From assembly GCA_016705125.1 (NCBI GenBank), contig JADIYW010000036.1, positions 62,001-126,000 on the forward strand: DNA of 64,000 nt. The letters run 5' to 3'. Positions 36,274-44,331 of this stretch are shown piece by piece (the first letter of the stretch is position 1; the number at the start of each line of letters is the position of its first letter). The position numbers and the translations under genes are program-made. Origin of the DNA: Bacteroidota bacterium (GTDB taxonomy: Bacteria; Bacteroidota; Bacteroidia; Chitinophagales; JADIYW01). The notes below the pieces were generated by a model, which saw only the letters and a list, made by a program, of their open reading frames with translations, was not told the DNA's origin and did not search any database.

Positions 36274-37113
36274 ATGGGTAGAAATCAAATCGGAGTCGTT
36301 GCACTCGGATTATGTCTCTTATTGTCTTTGTTTTTTTTTGCCCCAAATAAGAAAGGCAAAAAACAAAAGCTTGATATAAAAACGAATCAACCTACAAGCA
36401 CAATTTCTTTTCAAGATTTTGAAAAGAAATCTAAAAAAGAACTAACTGCTTCTTTATTAAGTAATTTAGATGCTCTTGAAGGAAATTTAACAAAAAATTC
36501 TTCCTCTCCTGAAGAAAAAGAAAATAGCATTAGAAAAATTGCAGATTTTTGGAAAAGTCAAAACAATACAGTACTTACAGCTTGGTATTCTTTTAAAATT
36601 GCTGAAACCAATAAGTTAAAAGTAGCTTATGAAAACGCGTGTAACAATTTTTTAATTGCACTCAATAGTGAAAAGGATAGCCTAATTTCCAATAATCTTA
36701 TTACCTTTGCGCTCTTATCTTTCGAAAATGCTGAAAAGCAGGGTGAAACGAGCGTTGATTTGAAAATAAAATTGGCTCGTTTGTACACTGAAAAGAGTCA
36801 AGACCCAATGAAAGGAATAGGATTATTACGAGGAATAATTGAAAAAGATTCTAATAATATCCCAACCTTAATTGAATTAGGCAGATTAAGCATTATGTCT
36901 GGACAATATGAAAAGGCTAAAGACAGATTAGAAAAAGTAATGAAACTCCAGCCCGAAAATACAGAAGCATTGTATTTTTTGGCTGTTACAAATGAAGGAT
37001 TAGGAAATAAAGACCTAGCCATCAAACAATTAGAAATGTGTAAAATAATGGTTGCGAATCCAGAATTTGACATAGAAATAAATGAATATATAAAGAATTT
37101 AAAAAATAAATAA
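36274..37113 (+). CDS. TPR-repeat protein with N-terminal membrane anchor
   Basis: 279 aa. A short N-terminus then a hydrophobic helix IGVVALGLCLLLSLFFFAP (about 6-24), followed by a basic turn (KKGKKQK), so a single-pass anchor with the bulk outside the cytoplasm is likely. From about residue 180 there are tetratricopeptide repeats: NIPTLIELGRLSIMSGQYEKAKDRLEKVMKLQP and NTEALYFLAVTNEGLGNKDLAIKQLEMC. No enzyme motif. It sits between a nucleoid protein and the rng group; a scaffold role is a guess. Confidence 0.75.
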   Translation: MGRNQIGVVALGLCLLLSLFFFAPNKKGKKQKLDIKTNQPTSTISFQDFEKKSKKELTASLLSNLDALEGNLTKNSSSPEEKENSIRKIADFWKSQNNTVLTAWYSFKIAETNKLKVAYENACNNFLIALNSEKDSLISNNLITFALLSFENAEKQGETSVDLKIKLARLYTEKSQDPMKGIGLLRGIIEKDSNNIPTLIELGRLSIMSGQYEKAKDRLEKVMKLQPENTEALYFLAVTNEGLGNKDLAIKQLEMCKIMVANPEFDIEINEYIKNLKNK

Positions 37114-37121
37114 TATAAGTT

Positions 37122-37214
37122 ATGCCTTGCGGTAAGAAAAGAAAAAGACACAAAATAGCTACGCACAAACGTAAAAAAAGATTGAGAAAAAATAGACATA
37201 AGAAGAAAAAATAG
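37122..37214 (+). CDS. AURKAIP1/COX24 (mS38-like) small basic ribosomal-type protein
   Basis: 30-residue ORF starting MPCGKKRKRHKIATHKRKKR, with the rest LRKNRHKKKK. Two thirds of the residues are Lys, Arg or His. The pattern KRxxKxxTHKRKKRLRKNRxKKK is that of the AURKAIP1/COX24 family (C-terminal domain of mitochondrial ribosomal protein mS38), which exists as tiny stand-alone proteins in Bacteroidota. It is too short for usual ORF cut-offs. Eight bases after the TPR gene and 55 bases before rng, all on one strand. Likely a small-subunit ribosomal component; function is inferred from family. Confidence 0.85.
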   Translation: MPCGKKRKRHKIATHKRKKRLRKNRHKKKK

Positions 37215-37269
37215 ACTTCTCTTTTTCATTTGTAAAATGAATTGTTTTCTTAATTAAAACTACGTAACA

Positions 37270-38817
37270 TTGGTTAGAGATTTAGTAATACACTCTAACA
37301 CTGAGGGAGTAGAAATAGCACTTTTGGAAGATAGAAGGCTAGTTGAATTTTACCTAGATAGAAATACAAAATCAGGATTTATTGCTGGTGATATTTATTT
37401 AGGAAGGGTTAGAAAAATTAATCCTGGTTTAAATGCAGCTTTTATCGATATCGGGCATGAAAAAGATGCCTTTATTCATTACTCAGATTTAAGTCCTAAT
37501 TTTAGGTCATTAAAGAAGTTTACTGATGATGTCCAAAAAGGCAAACCATTTCGCCTTCTTAGTGATTTTGAAATTGAACCAGAAATTGAAAAAAATGGCT
37601 CTATTGATCAACTATTGGTCAAAGGCGACATGCTAATTTTTCAAATTCTTAAAGAAGCTATTTCAACTAAAGGACCTCGTTTATCCTGTGAAATAACTAT
37701 TCCAGGTCGTTATCTAGTTCTGACCCCTTTCATAAACAATATTGGCATCTCCCGAAAACTTGACATCAAGGAAGAGAGAAAGAGACTTATGGCTCTTTTA
37801 AACAGTATTCGTCAAAAAAACTTTGGACTTGTTGCTCGAACTAATGCCTCCACTGCAACAGAAGAAGAAGTAGGTAGCGATAGCAAATTGTTGCTTGAAA
37901 AATGGAATTTACTAGCTAACAATTTAAAGAACCAAAACAAACCTCACCTTTTGCTTTCAGAAATTGACAAGTCAATTCGCCTTTTAAGAGACATTCTAAA
38001 TGATTCTTTTAATAGAATTGTTGTAGACAATCAGAAAATGTTTGATGCCATCAAAAGCTACCTTACTCAAATGGCACCTTCCATGGTTTCACTTTTGCAA
38101 TTACATCAATCTGAAACACCCCTTTTTGAGGAGTTTAGTGTCAGTAAGCAAGTAAAAGGAGCATTTGGCAAAACGGTAACCATGAAATCAGGTGCCTATC
38201 TTGTATTAGAACATACCGAAGCCCTGCATGTAATTGACGTAAATAGTGGGCCTAAAGTAAATAAGGAGATTGACCAAGATCAAAATGCTTTCAACGTAAA
38301 TTTGGAGGCCGCAAATGAAATAGCTCGACAGCTCCGATTAAGAGATATTGGTGGAATAATTGTAATTGATTTTATCGACATGAAGTCTTCCGAACTTAAA
38401 GGGAAACTTCTTGAAGCAATGCAATTAGCAATGAAGAATGACAAAGCCAAGCATAGCATTTTGCCAATTAGCAGATTCGGGTTAATGGAAATAACACGAC
38501 AAAGGGTGAAGGAACAAGTGATAATCGACACCACCGAGCCCAACCCAAGAATAGCCGAAAGGGTCGAATCAAGCTTATTACTTGTAAATAAAATTGAAAG
38601 AGAAATATTAAGCATAGAAAAAAATGGGCATAACAAATACACCTTATTAGTGCATCCTTTTGTTTGTGCGTATTTAAAGAAAGGTTTCATTCCTATACAC
38701 TGGAAATGGTTTCATTTAAAACGCATTCAGGTAAAAATAATCCAAGACAGTAGTCTTAATTTATTAGATTACAAAATATTAAATCCCAAAACAAAGGAGA
38801 TTCTTTTTAGCAAGTAA
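37270..38817 (+). CDS. rng: Ribonuclease G/E family endoribonuclease lacking the Zn-link
   Basis: 515 aa endoribonuclease for rRNA and mRNA processing. TTG start (no near ATG) with the family beginning LVIHSNTEGVEIALLEDRRLVEF. S1 domain: GDIYLGRVRKINPGLNAAFIDIGHEKDAFIHY. The nuclease part has the two acidic sites in LHVIDVNSGP (about 322-331) and IIVIDFIDM (about 361-369). After ITRQRVKEQ, where RNase E/G carry the zinc-binding CPxCxGxG that joins dimers, this protein reads TTEPNPRIAERVESS with no Cys. Size fits RNase G without the RNase E degradosome tail. Downstream of the mS38-like gene by 55 bases. Confidence 0.93.
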   Translation: MVRDLVIHSNTEGVEIALLEDRRLVEFYLDRNTKSGFIAGDIYLGRVRKINPGLNAAFIDIGHEKDAFIHYSDLSPNFRSLKKFTDDVQKGKPFRLLSDFEIEPEIEKNGSIDQLLVKGDMLIFQILKEAISTKGPRLSCEITIPGRYLVLTPFINNIGISRKLDIKEERKRLMALLNSIRQKNFGLVARTNASTATEEEVGSDSKLLLEKWNLLANNLKNQNKPHLLLSEIDKSIRLLRDILNDSFNRIVVDNQKMFDAIKSYLTQMAPSMVSLLQLHQSETPLFEEFSVSKQVKGAFGKTVTMKSGAYLVLEHTEALHVIDVNSGPKVNKEIDQDQNAFNVNLEAANEIARQLRLRDIGGIIVIDFIDMKSSELKGKLLEAMQLAMKNDKAKHSILPISRFGLMEITRQRVKEQVIIDTTEPNPRIAERVESSLLLVNKIEREILSIEKNGHNKYTLLVHPFVCAYLKKGFIPIHWKWFHLKRIQVKIIQDSSLNLLDYKILNPKTKEILFSK

Positions 38818-38853
38818 ACTATACTATTTCTAACCTATTTTGATACTTAATAT

Positions 38854-38891
38854 TTGTTTTACACAATTTTATCAATATATTTGATAAAATT
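38854..38891 (+). promoter_or_regulatory. Promoter of the orphan response regulator, centred on a perfect palindrome
   Basis: TTG (38854-38856), 19-base spacer, TATATTTG (38876-38883): full consensus. The -7 element is the middle of a perfect 11-base inverted repeat (38865-38875 and 38881-38891, 5-base centre). The right arm is followed by AAATAGC, not a T tract, so it does not look like the rng terminator. Confidence 0.7.
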
Positions 38892-38934
38892 AAATAGCTT
38901 AGTCTTTTTAATTTAGAATGATTCTACCTTAACA

Positions 38935-39588
38935 ATGTCTATTAATATTATAATTGCAGAAAATCAATACCTAATCCGCCAAGGATTGAAAGGAATTCTT
39001 TCGAAAGAAAAGAAAATTAACGTATTAGATGAAGCAAGTAATGAAAAAGAACTTCTACACTCCTTAGAAAATAAACTGCCCGACATTATTGTAATTGATT
39101 ATTTTCAACCTAATCATTTCTCAATCCATACAATGGAGTCTGTTTTTAAAAAAAATAAAAATATTAAATTCTTAGTTATCACTTCTGATGTTTCGAGAGA
39201 CAATATTTATAGAGCCATTGAATCAGGTGCTCTAAGTTTTTTAACCAAAGAATGTGATGAGGAAGAAATTCTGAATGCAATAAATTCGACTTCAAAAGGA
39301 GAAAAATTTATTTGCCATAAAATCATAGACATAATTCTAGACAAACCAAAAAATATATTAGATGACGATTGCAAACCTATAAACCTTTCGATCAGAGAAT
39401 TAGAAATTATCCAACAAAACGCACTCGGATTGTCTGCTAAAGAAATAGGAGAAAAACTTTTTATAAGTACACATACGGTGTATACACATAAAAAAAACAT
39501 AATGAAAAAATTGCAAATAAATTCTTCATCCGAATTAATCCTTTTTGCTATAAAACATGGAATTATTGCTAATAATAAATTGGACTAA
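38935..39588 (+). CDS. NarL/LuxR-type response regulator with altered acidic pocket
   Basis: 217 aa. Receiver domain (1-120) with phosphoacceptor Asp55 in IIVIDYF, the conserved Ser/Thr in LVITSD and Lys in SFLTKEC. The acidic pair that binds magnesium, normally DD or ED, is Glu9-Asn10 (IIIAENQYL), so magnesium-dependent phosphorylation may be weakened. The C-terminal LuxR helix-turn-helix (about 150-212) reads LSIRELEIIQQNALGLSAKEIGEKLFISTHTVYTHKKNIMKKL. No kinase gene is adjacent. The following TPR gene starts inside its 3' end if the first ATG is used. Probably a transcription factor controlled from elsewhere. Confidence 0.88.
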   Translation: MSINIIIAENQYLIRQGLKGILSKEKKINVLDEASNEKELLHSLENKLPDIIVIDYFQPNHFSIHTMESVFKKNKNIKFLVITSDVSRDNIYRAIESGALSFLTKECDEEEILNAINSTSKGEKFICHKIIDIILDKPKNILDDDCKPINLSIRELEIIQQNALGLSAKEIGEKLFISTHTVYTHKKNIMKKLQINSSSELILFAIKHGIIANNKLD

Positions 39589-41092
39589 ACGATTTTTAAA
39601 TCTATTTGCATTGAAAAACAAATTAAAAAAATCTTTTTTCATCCTTTTCCTTTCTCTTTTTTCAATCTCAAAAGGTGCTTTTACCTACGACTATAACAAA
39701 AATTGCCAACAAGCTTATCAAGCCATTTTCAAACTGAAATTCGCGGCAGGAAAAGCGTTGCTTGAAACTGAAAAAAAAGCAAATCCCAATAACTTAATGC
39801 CTTTTTTTATCGAGGATTATATCGATTTTTTTACCCTTTATATCGGCGAAAATAAAACACTATTTGAAAGTCTAGAAACGAAAAAAAGCAATAGAATTGA
39901 TATCCTAGAAAAAGGAAATAAAAACTCTCCTTGGTTTCTCTATACTCAAGCCGATTTGCATTTACATTGGGCATTTGCAAGAATAAAATTCGGGGAATAC
40001 TTATCGGCTGTATTGGAAGTAAAAAAAGCGGCTTCGATGCATCGTGAAAATCTGGAAAAATTTCCCGACTTCAAACCTTCTATCAAAAGCATGGCCCTCC
40101 TAAATACCATTTTTGGTGCAATACCCGATAAATATAAATTTGGAGCAAAAATATTAGGTTTAAAAGGCTCTATAAACCAAGGAATAACCGATTTAAAATC
40201 TGTAATAAAAGACCCCAACTTCCAATTTAAGGATGAAGGCATAATTCTTTATACACTCATTCAACTTCATTTATTAAAAGATTATAATGAAGCCTGGAAA
40301 ATGATAAACGGAAATTTATCACTTGAAGACAACTTATTAAATCATTTTGTGGTAGCAACCGTAGCTGCACATGTAGGCAAAAATGATAAAGTAATTGAAA
40401 TTTTACTTACGAAACCTTCAAACAAAGAATTTTTTCCTTATCCTTTCCTCGATTTTTTGTTAGGGAATGCAAAATTGAACAGATTAGATAAAGATGCAGA
40501 TATTTATTTGAAAAAATTTATTTCAACTTTTAAAGGACAAAACTATATAAAAGAAGCAAATCGGAAACTAGCATGGTTTTATCTTATTAATAGTCAGCCC
40601 GACTTATACAAAAAATATTTGCTGGTTTGCAAAACTACTGGAAATGAGACAATAGACGAAGACATTGCTGCCCAAAAAGAAGCAAACAGCAATATCATCC
40701 CTCAAAAAGAACTGCTAAAAGCTCGTGTTTTATTCGATGGCGCTTATTACCAAAGAGCAATTGACATGCTTACTAAAATTAATCCAACTAAACTAAGCTC
40801 TAATAGAGAAAAAATTGAATACTTTTATCGCAAAGGAAGAATTCTTCATGAGTGGGGAAAATTGGATGAGGCATTGATTGAATACCAAAAAACCATTCAA
40901 TCTGACCCTAATTTGAATCTATATTTTGCACCAAATGCAGCACTTAAATCTGGTGCCATTTATGAAAAAAAAGGAAACAAAACAAAAGCCATTGAATACT
41001 ACAAGAAAGCCATCTCCTACAAAACGCATGAGTACAAAAATAGTGTTGATGCAGAAGCAAAAGCTGGAATAAATCGATTAGAGCAAAAATAA
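39557..41092 (+). CDS. Exported TPR-repeat protein
   Basis: 511 aa from the ATG that overlaps the response-regulator gene by 32 bases. A TTG at 39611, after that gene's stop, would give a clean signal peptide (KNKLKKSFFILFLSLFSISKGA) and 493 aa, and I consider it the likelier start. The mature protein is helical with repeats; clear TPR-like units lie at the C-terminus: EKIEYFYRKGRILHEWGKLDEALIEYQKTIQ and NAALKSGAIYEKKGNKTKAIEYYKKAI. No enzymatic motif recognised. Probably a periplasmic or outer-membrane scaffold. Confidence 0.75.
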   Translation: MELLLIINWTKRFLNLFALKNKLKKSFFILFLSLFSISKGAFTYDYNKNCQQAYQAIFKLKFAAGKALLETEKKANPNNLMPFFIEDYIDFFTLYIGENKTLFESLETKKSNRIDILEKGNKNSPWFLYTQADLHLHWAFARIKFGEYLSAVLEVKKAASMHRENLEKFPDFKPSIKSMALLNTIFGAIPDKYKFGAKILGLKGSINQGITDLKSVIKDPNFQFKDEGIILYTLIQLHLLKDYNEAWKMINGNLSLEDNLLNHFVVATVAAHVGKNDKVIEILLTKPSNKEFFPYPFLDFLLGNAKLNRLDKDADIYLKKFISTFKGQNYIKEANRKLAWFYLINSQPDLYKKYLLVCKTTGNETIDEDIAAQKEANSNIIPQKELLKARVLFDGAYYQRAIDMLTKINPTKLSSNREKIEYFYRKGRILHEWGKLDEALIEYQKTIQSDPNLNLYFAPNAALKSGAIYEKKGNKTKAIEYYKKAISYKTHEYKNSVDAEAKAGINRLEQK

Positions 41093-41102
41093 GGTCACAA
41101 TT

Positions 41103-41705
41103 CTATTGAAAGAAAAATATGCCAAAAATTTGGCCAATAATTCCAACCAAAAAACCTACATATACTTGCATCAAATTATGCGCTCCCAAATAAATACGTG
41201 TGGTAGCCACAAATCCTGCTAATACAATGAATGTCAACAACATGTAATTCAAATTATTTGGAGAAATTAAACATTGTAATATCATTGCCATTAAAACCCC
41301 ACCCATGCCTACCATGTGTAAGCTAAGCTTATAAAATACGTTTATTACAAATGAGATAAACAAAGAGATTAAAACACCCAACATGAAAACACCCATAATG
41401 GTTGGAAATCCTCCCTTTTTTACAACCATAAAACTCCAAACATACAAACTGATTATACCAACAAATGGTAAAATTCTATCTTTTTTGTCATCTAAAGTTA
41501 AACTGGGAATTAAATCCAATTTCCACATCAACAAAATACAAATAGCTGGAAAGAAAAAGGTGTTTATGAAAATTTTTAAAACAGTAAGACCAAAAGGCAT
41601 AGATTGAAACGTATATTTATTGAAAGTCATAAATATGACTATCATAATAGTAGGCCACAATAATGGATGAAATAGATATGCAGTTATCCTCGAAATTACT
41701 TTCAT
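41103..41705 (-). CDS. PAP2-like membrane protein
   Basis: 200 aa from the chosen start, about six hydrophobic helices. The end reads TTRIYLGAHNLMQVYVGFLVGI, the position of the third PAP2 phosphatase motif (SRxxxxxHxxxD), but the final Asp is Gln here; no PSGH motif is seen, only SLHMVGMGG. It therefore belongs to the divergent PAP2-like group and may or may not be a lipid phosphatase. The frame extends upstream into rpoN, but ATG 41705, 1 base after the rpoN stop, gives a normal membrane start (MKVISRITAYLFHPLLW) and is preferred. Cotranscribed with rpoN. Confidence 0.75.
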   Translation of the reverse strand: MKVISRITAYLFHPLLWPTIMIVIFMTFNKYTFQSMPFGLTVLKIFINTFFFPAICILLMWKLDLIPSLTLDDKKDRILPFVGIISLYVWSFMVVKKGGFPTIMGVFMLGVLISLFISFVINVFYKLSLHMVGMGGVLMAMILQCLISPNNLNYMLLTFIVLAGFVATTRIYLGAHNLMQVYVGFLVGIIGQIFGIFFFQ

Positions 41706-41706
41706 T

Positions 41707-43185
41707 TTATAATTCTTTACGTAATCGAGCCACAGGAATATTAAGCTGTTCTCTATATTTCGCCACTGTTCGCCTAGCAATAAAATAACCCTTTTCCTTC
41801 AACATATCTGTCAAAGCCTCATCCGATAAAGGTTTTACTTTTTCCTCTGCTGAAATAAAATCATTCAATATTTTTTTTACTTCTCTGGTGGATACTTCTT
41901 CTCCTCCCTCTGTTTGAAGTGATTCGGAAAAAAATGATTTTAAACCAAAAGTACCAAATTCAGTTTGAACATATTTACTATTTGCTACTCTTGAAATGGT
42001 AGAAATATCAAGACCGGTCTTTTCAGCGATATCCTTTAATATCATTGGTCTTAATTTCGTTTCATCTCCCGTCAAAAAATAATCATATTGATGGTGTAAA
42101 ATAGAATCCATTGTTACCAATAAAGTATTTTGTCGTTGTTTAATAGCGTCTATAAACCATTTTGCGCTATCAATTTTTTGTTTTATAAATACAACTGCTT
42201 CCTTTTGCTTTTTATCCTTACCAGTATTTCTATTATAAGCCACCAACATTTCTTTAAAGGAATCTGATATTCTTAAATCTGGTGCATTTCTTGAATTTAA
42301 CAATACTTCTAGTTTGGTACCACTTTGAACTATGGTAAAATCTGGAATAATAGATTGTAAATTTATAGCACTAACTTCAAGTGCTCCGCCTGGTTTTGGA
42401 TTTAACCTTAATATTTCGTCTATTGCTTCCTTTAATTCTTTTTCGTTTACACCTAAAGATTTAAGCAATTTATCATAATGCTTTTTTGTAAAAGCATCAA
42501 AATATTGTTGAATTATCTTAATGGCCAATTGTACAGTTTTGTCTTGGTTTTCTACCCTTAACAATTGTAACAAAAGACATTCTTGCAAATTCCTTGCACC
42601 AACGCCCGAAGGATCAAATTTTTGAATGATTTTCAACACCTGCTCCAACTCCTTTTCTGTCGTTTCAATATGCTGTCCAAACGACAAATCATCAACAATT
42701 GCATCTAACTCACGGCGCAAATATCCATCTTCGTCTAGACTTCCCACTAAATGTTCAGCAATCAAAAATGTATGTTCATCCAGAGCCAACATATTCAGTT
42801 GTTCATCCAAAAAATCATGAAACGAATTTTGAACTGCCACCGGCATCGTTTTCTTTTCCTCATCATTATAATCATCATTATTATCTGAACGATGGTCATA
42901 ATCATGATCCTCTGATAAATACTCAGTAATGTCTACATCATCTTCTTTAGAATCCTCCATCTTATCCGATTCATCCAATTCATCAGCCGACGAAAACTCC
43001 TCTCCTTCATCCTCATAATAATCATCAACCTCAGAGTCTCCTTCCTCCAAAGCAGGGTTTACTTCTAATTCTTCCTTTATTCTTTGCTCGAGAGATGCTG
43101 TAGGCACCTGCAACAATTTCATCAACTGAATTTGTTGAGGCGAAAGCTTTTGCAGCATTTTCTGTGATAAGCGTTGATTGAGCAT
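41707..43185 (-). CDS. rpoN: RNA polymerase sigma-54 factor
   Basis: 492 aa. Region I: QRLSQKMLQKLSPQQIQLMKLLQVP (Gln/Leu-rich, contacts enhancer-binding activators). Region II is a long acidic linker (about 48-115, Asp/Glu-rich). Region III holds the core-binding and DNA-binding parts, including DISTISRVANSKYVQTEFGTF (helix-turn-helix), and the C-terminal RpoN box ARRTVAKYREQLNIP (about 472-486) that reads the -24 element. No enhancer-binding protein or sigma-54 promoter was recognised in the window. The PAP2-like gene follows by 1 base. Confidence 0.96.
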   Translation of the reverse strand: MLNQRLSQKMLQKLSPQQIQLMKLLQVPTASLEQRIKEELEVNPALEEGDSEVDDYYEDEGEEFSSADELDESDKMEDSKEDDVDITEYLSEDHDYDHRSDNNDDYNDEEKKTMPVAVQNSFHDFLDEQLNMLALDEHTFLIAEHLVGSLDEDGYLRRELDAIVDDLSFGQHIETTEKELEQVLKIIQKFDPSGVGARNLQECLLLQLLRVENQDKTVQLAIKIIQQYFDAFTKKHYDKLLKSLGVNEKELKEAIDEILRLNPKPGGALEVSAINLQSIIPDFTIVQSGTKLEVLLNSRNAPDLRISDSFKEMLVAYNRNTGKDKKQKEAVVFIKQKIDSAKWFIDAIKQRQNTLLVTMDSILHHQYDYFLTGDETKLRPMILKDIAEKTGLDISTISRVANSKYVQTEFGTFGLKSFFSESLQTEGGEEVSTREVKKILNDFISAEEKVKPLSDEALTDMLKEKGYFIARRTVAKYREQLNIPVARLRKEL

Positions 43186-43313
43186 AGTGTTTTACCTAAA
43201 ATAAAGTGCCAAATTATAAAATAAATTAGAATTTAATAAGTTTAATCAATCTATAAATAAAAAATTTATGAATTAATTTTCATTTTATTTAACTTCACAC
43301 CAAAATATTAATA

Positions 43314-44267
43314 ATGAGTTATATACCAGTTGTAGATTTAAATGATTATCTATCTAACGATTCAAGTAGAAAAGATAAATTTATTCAAAATTTTGGCAAA
43401 GCTTACGAAGAAATAGGATTTGCCGCAATTGAAAATCATGGAATACCGAGCCATGTAATTGATGAATATTATGCCTTAGTCGAAGAATTTTATTCATTAC
43501 CATTAGAAACTAAAAGAAGTTATGAAATAGTTTCTCTTGGTGGGCAAAGAGGTTATACTTCATTTGGGAGAGAAAAGGCAAAACAATCAGAAGTTGCCGA
43601 TTTAAAAGAATTTTGGCAAGTAGGACAATATATTGAAGATGGAGAAAAAATGCCTGCTTCAGATTATCCAGACAACATAAATGTAGCTGAATTACCAGAT
43701 TTCAACGAAAAAGGAAGACTCCTTTATAAAAGTTTTGAAAATACTGGAAGACATCTTTTACGTGCAATTGCCGAATATCTTAATTTGGATAAAAACTATT
43801 TTGATGCTAAAATTCATAATGGCAATAGCATTTTAAGAGCGATTCATTATCCACCAATAACACAAGAGCCTAAATCGGCAATCAGAGCTGAAGCGCATGA
43901 AGACATAAATTTAATTACCCTATTAGTTGGAGCTAGTGCAGATGGATTGCAAGTACAAGATGTTCAAGGAACTTGGCATGATGCAAAAGCAGCTCCAACT
44001 CAAATAATGGTGAATGTTGGCGATATGCTTCAAAGATTATGCAACAACAAATTAAAATCAACCACACACAGAGTAGTTAATCCGCCTAAAGAAAAATGGC
44101 ACACGCACAGATATTCTATTCCTTTCTTTCTACACCCAAGAAGCGAAGTGAAATTAGATTGCCTGCCAAATTGTATAGATGCTTCAAATCCAATCGCCTA
44201 TGAACCAATTACAGCTGGAGAATATTTGACAGAAAGATTAATCGAGATTGGATTGATAAAAAAATAG
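43314..44267 (+). CDS. 2-oxoglutarate/Fe(II) oxygenase, isopenicillin-N-synthase-like family
   Basis: 317 aa. The N-terminal DIOX_N domain has IPVVDLNDYL and GFAAIENHGIP (about 34-44). The jelly-roll core has the iron triad in AHEDINLITLL (His, Asp; about 194-204) and KSTTHRVV (distal His; about 246-253), with the 2OG/substrate-binding RYSIPFF (about 264-270). All ligands are intact, so it should be active. Substrate unknown; the family hydroxylates or desaturates small molecules. It stands alone with its own upstream gap and precedes a methyltransferase-glycosyltransferase gene, but a functional link is only positional. Confidence 0.87.
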   Translation: MSYIPVVDLNDYLSNDSSRKDKFIQNFGKAYEEIGFAAIENHGIPSHVIDEYYALVEEFYSLPLETKRSYEIVSLGGQRGYTSFGREKAKQSEVADLKEFWQVGQYIEDGEKMPASDYPDNINVAELPDFNEKGRLLYKSFENTGRHLLRAIAEYLNLDKNYFDAKIHNGNSILRAIHYPPITQEPKSAIRAEAHEDINLITLLVGASADGLQVQDVQGTWHDAKAAPTQIMVNVGDMLQRLCNNKLKSTTHRVVNPPKEKWHTHRYSIPFFLHPRSEVKLDCLPNCIDASNPIAYEPITAGEYLTERLIEIGLIKK

Positions 44268-44331
44268 TTTTACTGTTATTTATCAACGATTAATACATTA
44301 TAAAAAAATTGTTGCTTTAACGAACATTTTA

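Noticed and set aside
38865..38891. Palindrome as the rng terminator
   Set aside because: Stem is AT-only and is not followed by a T tract; it coincides with a consensus promoter.
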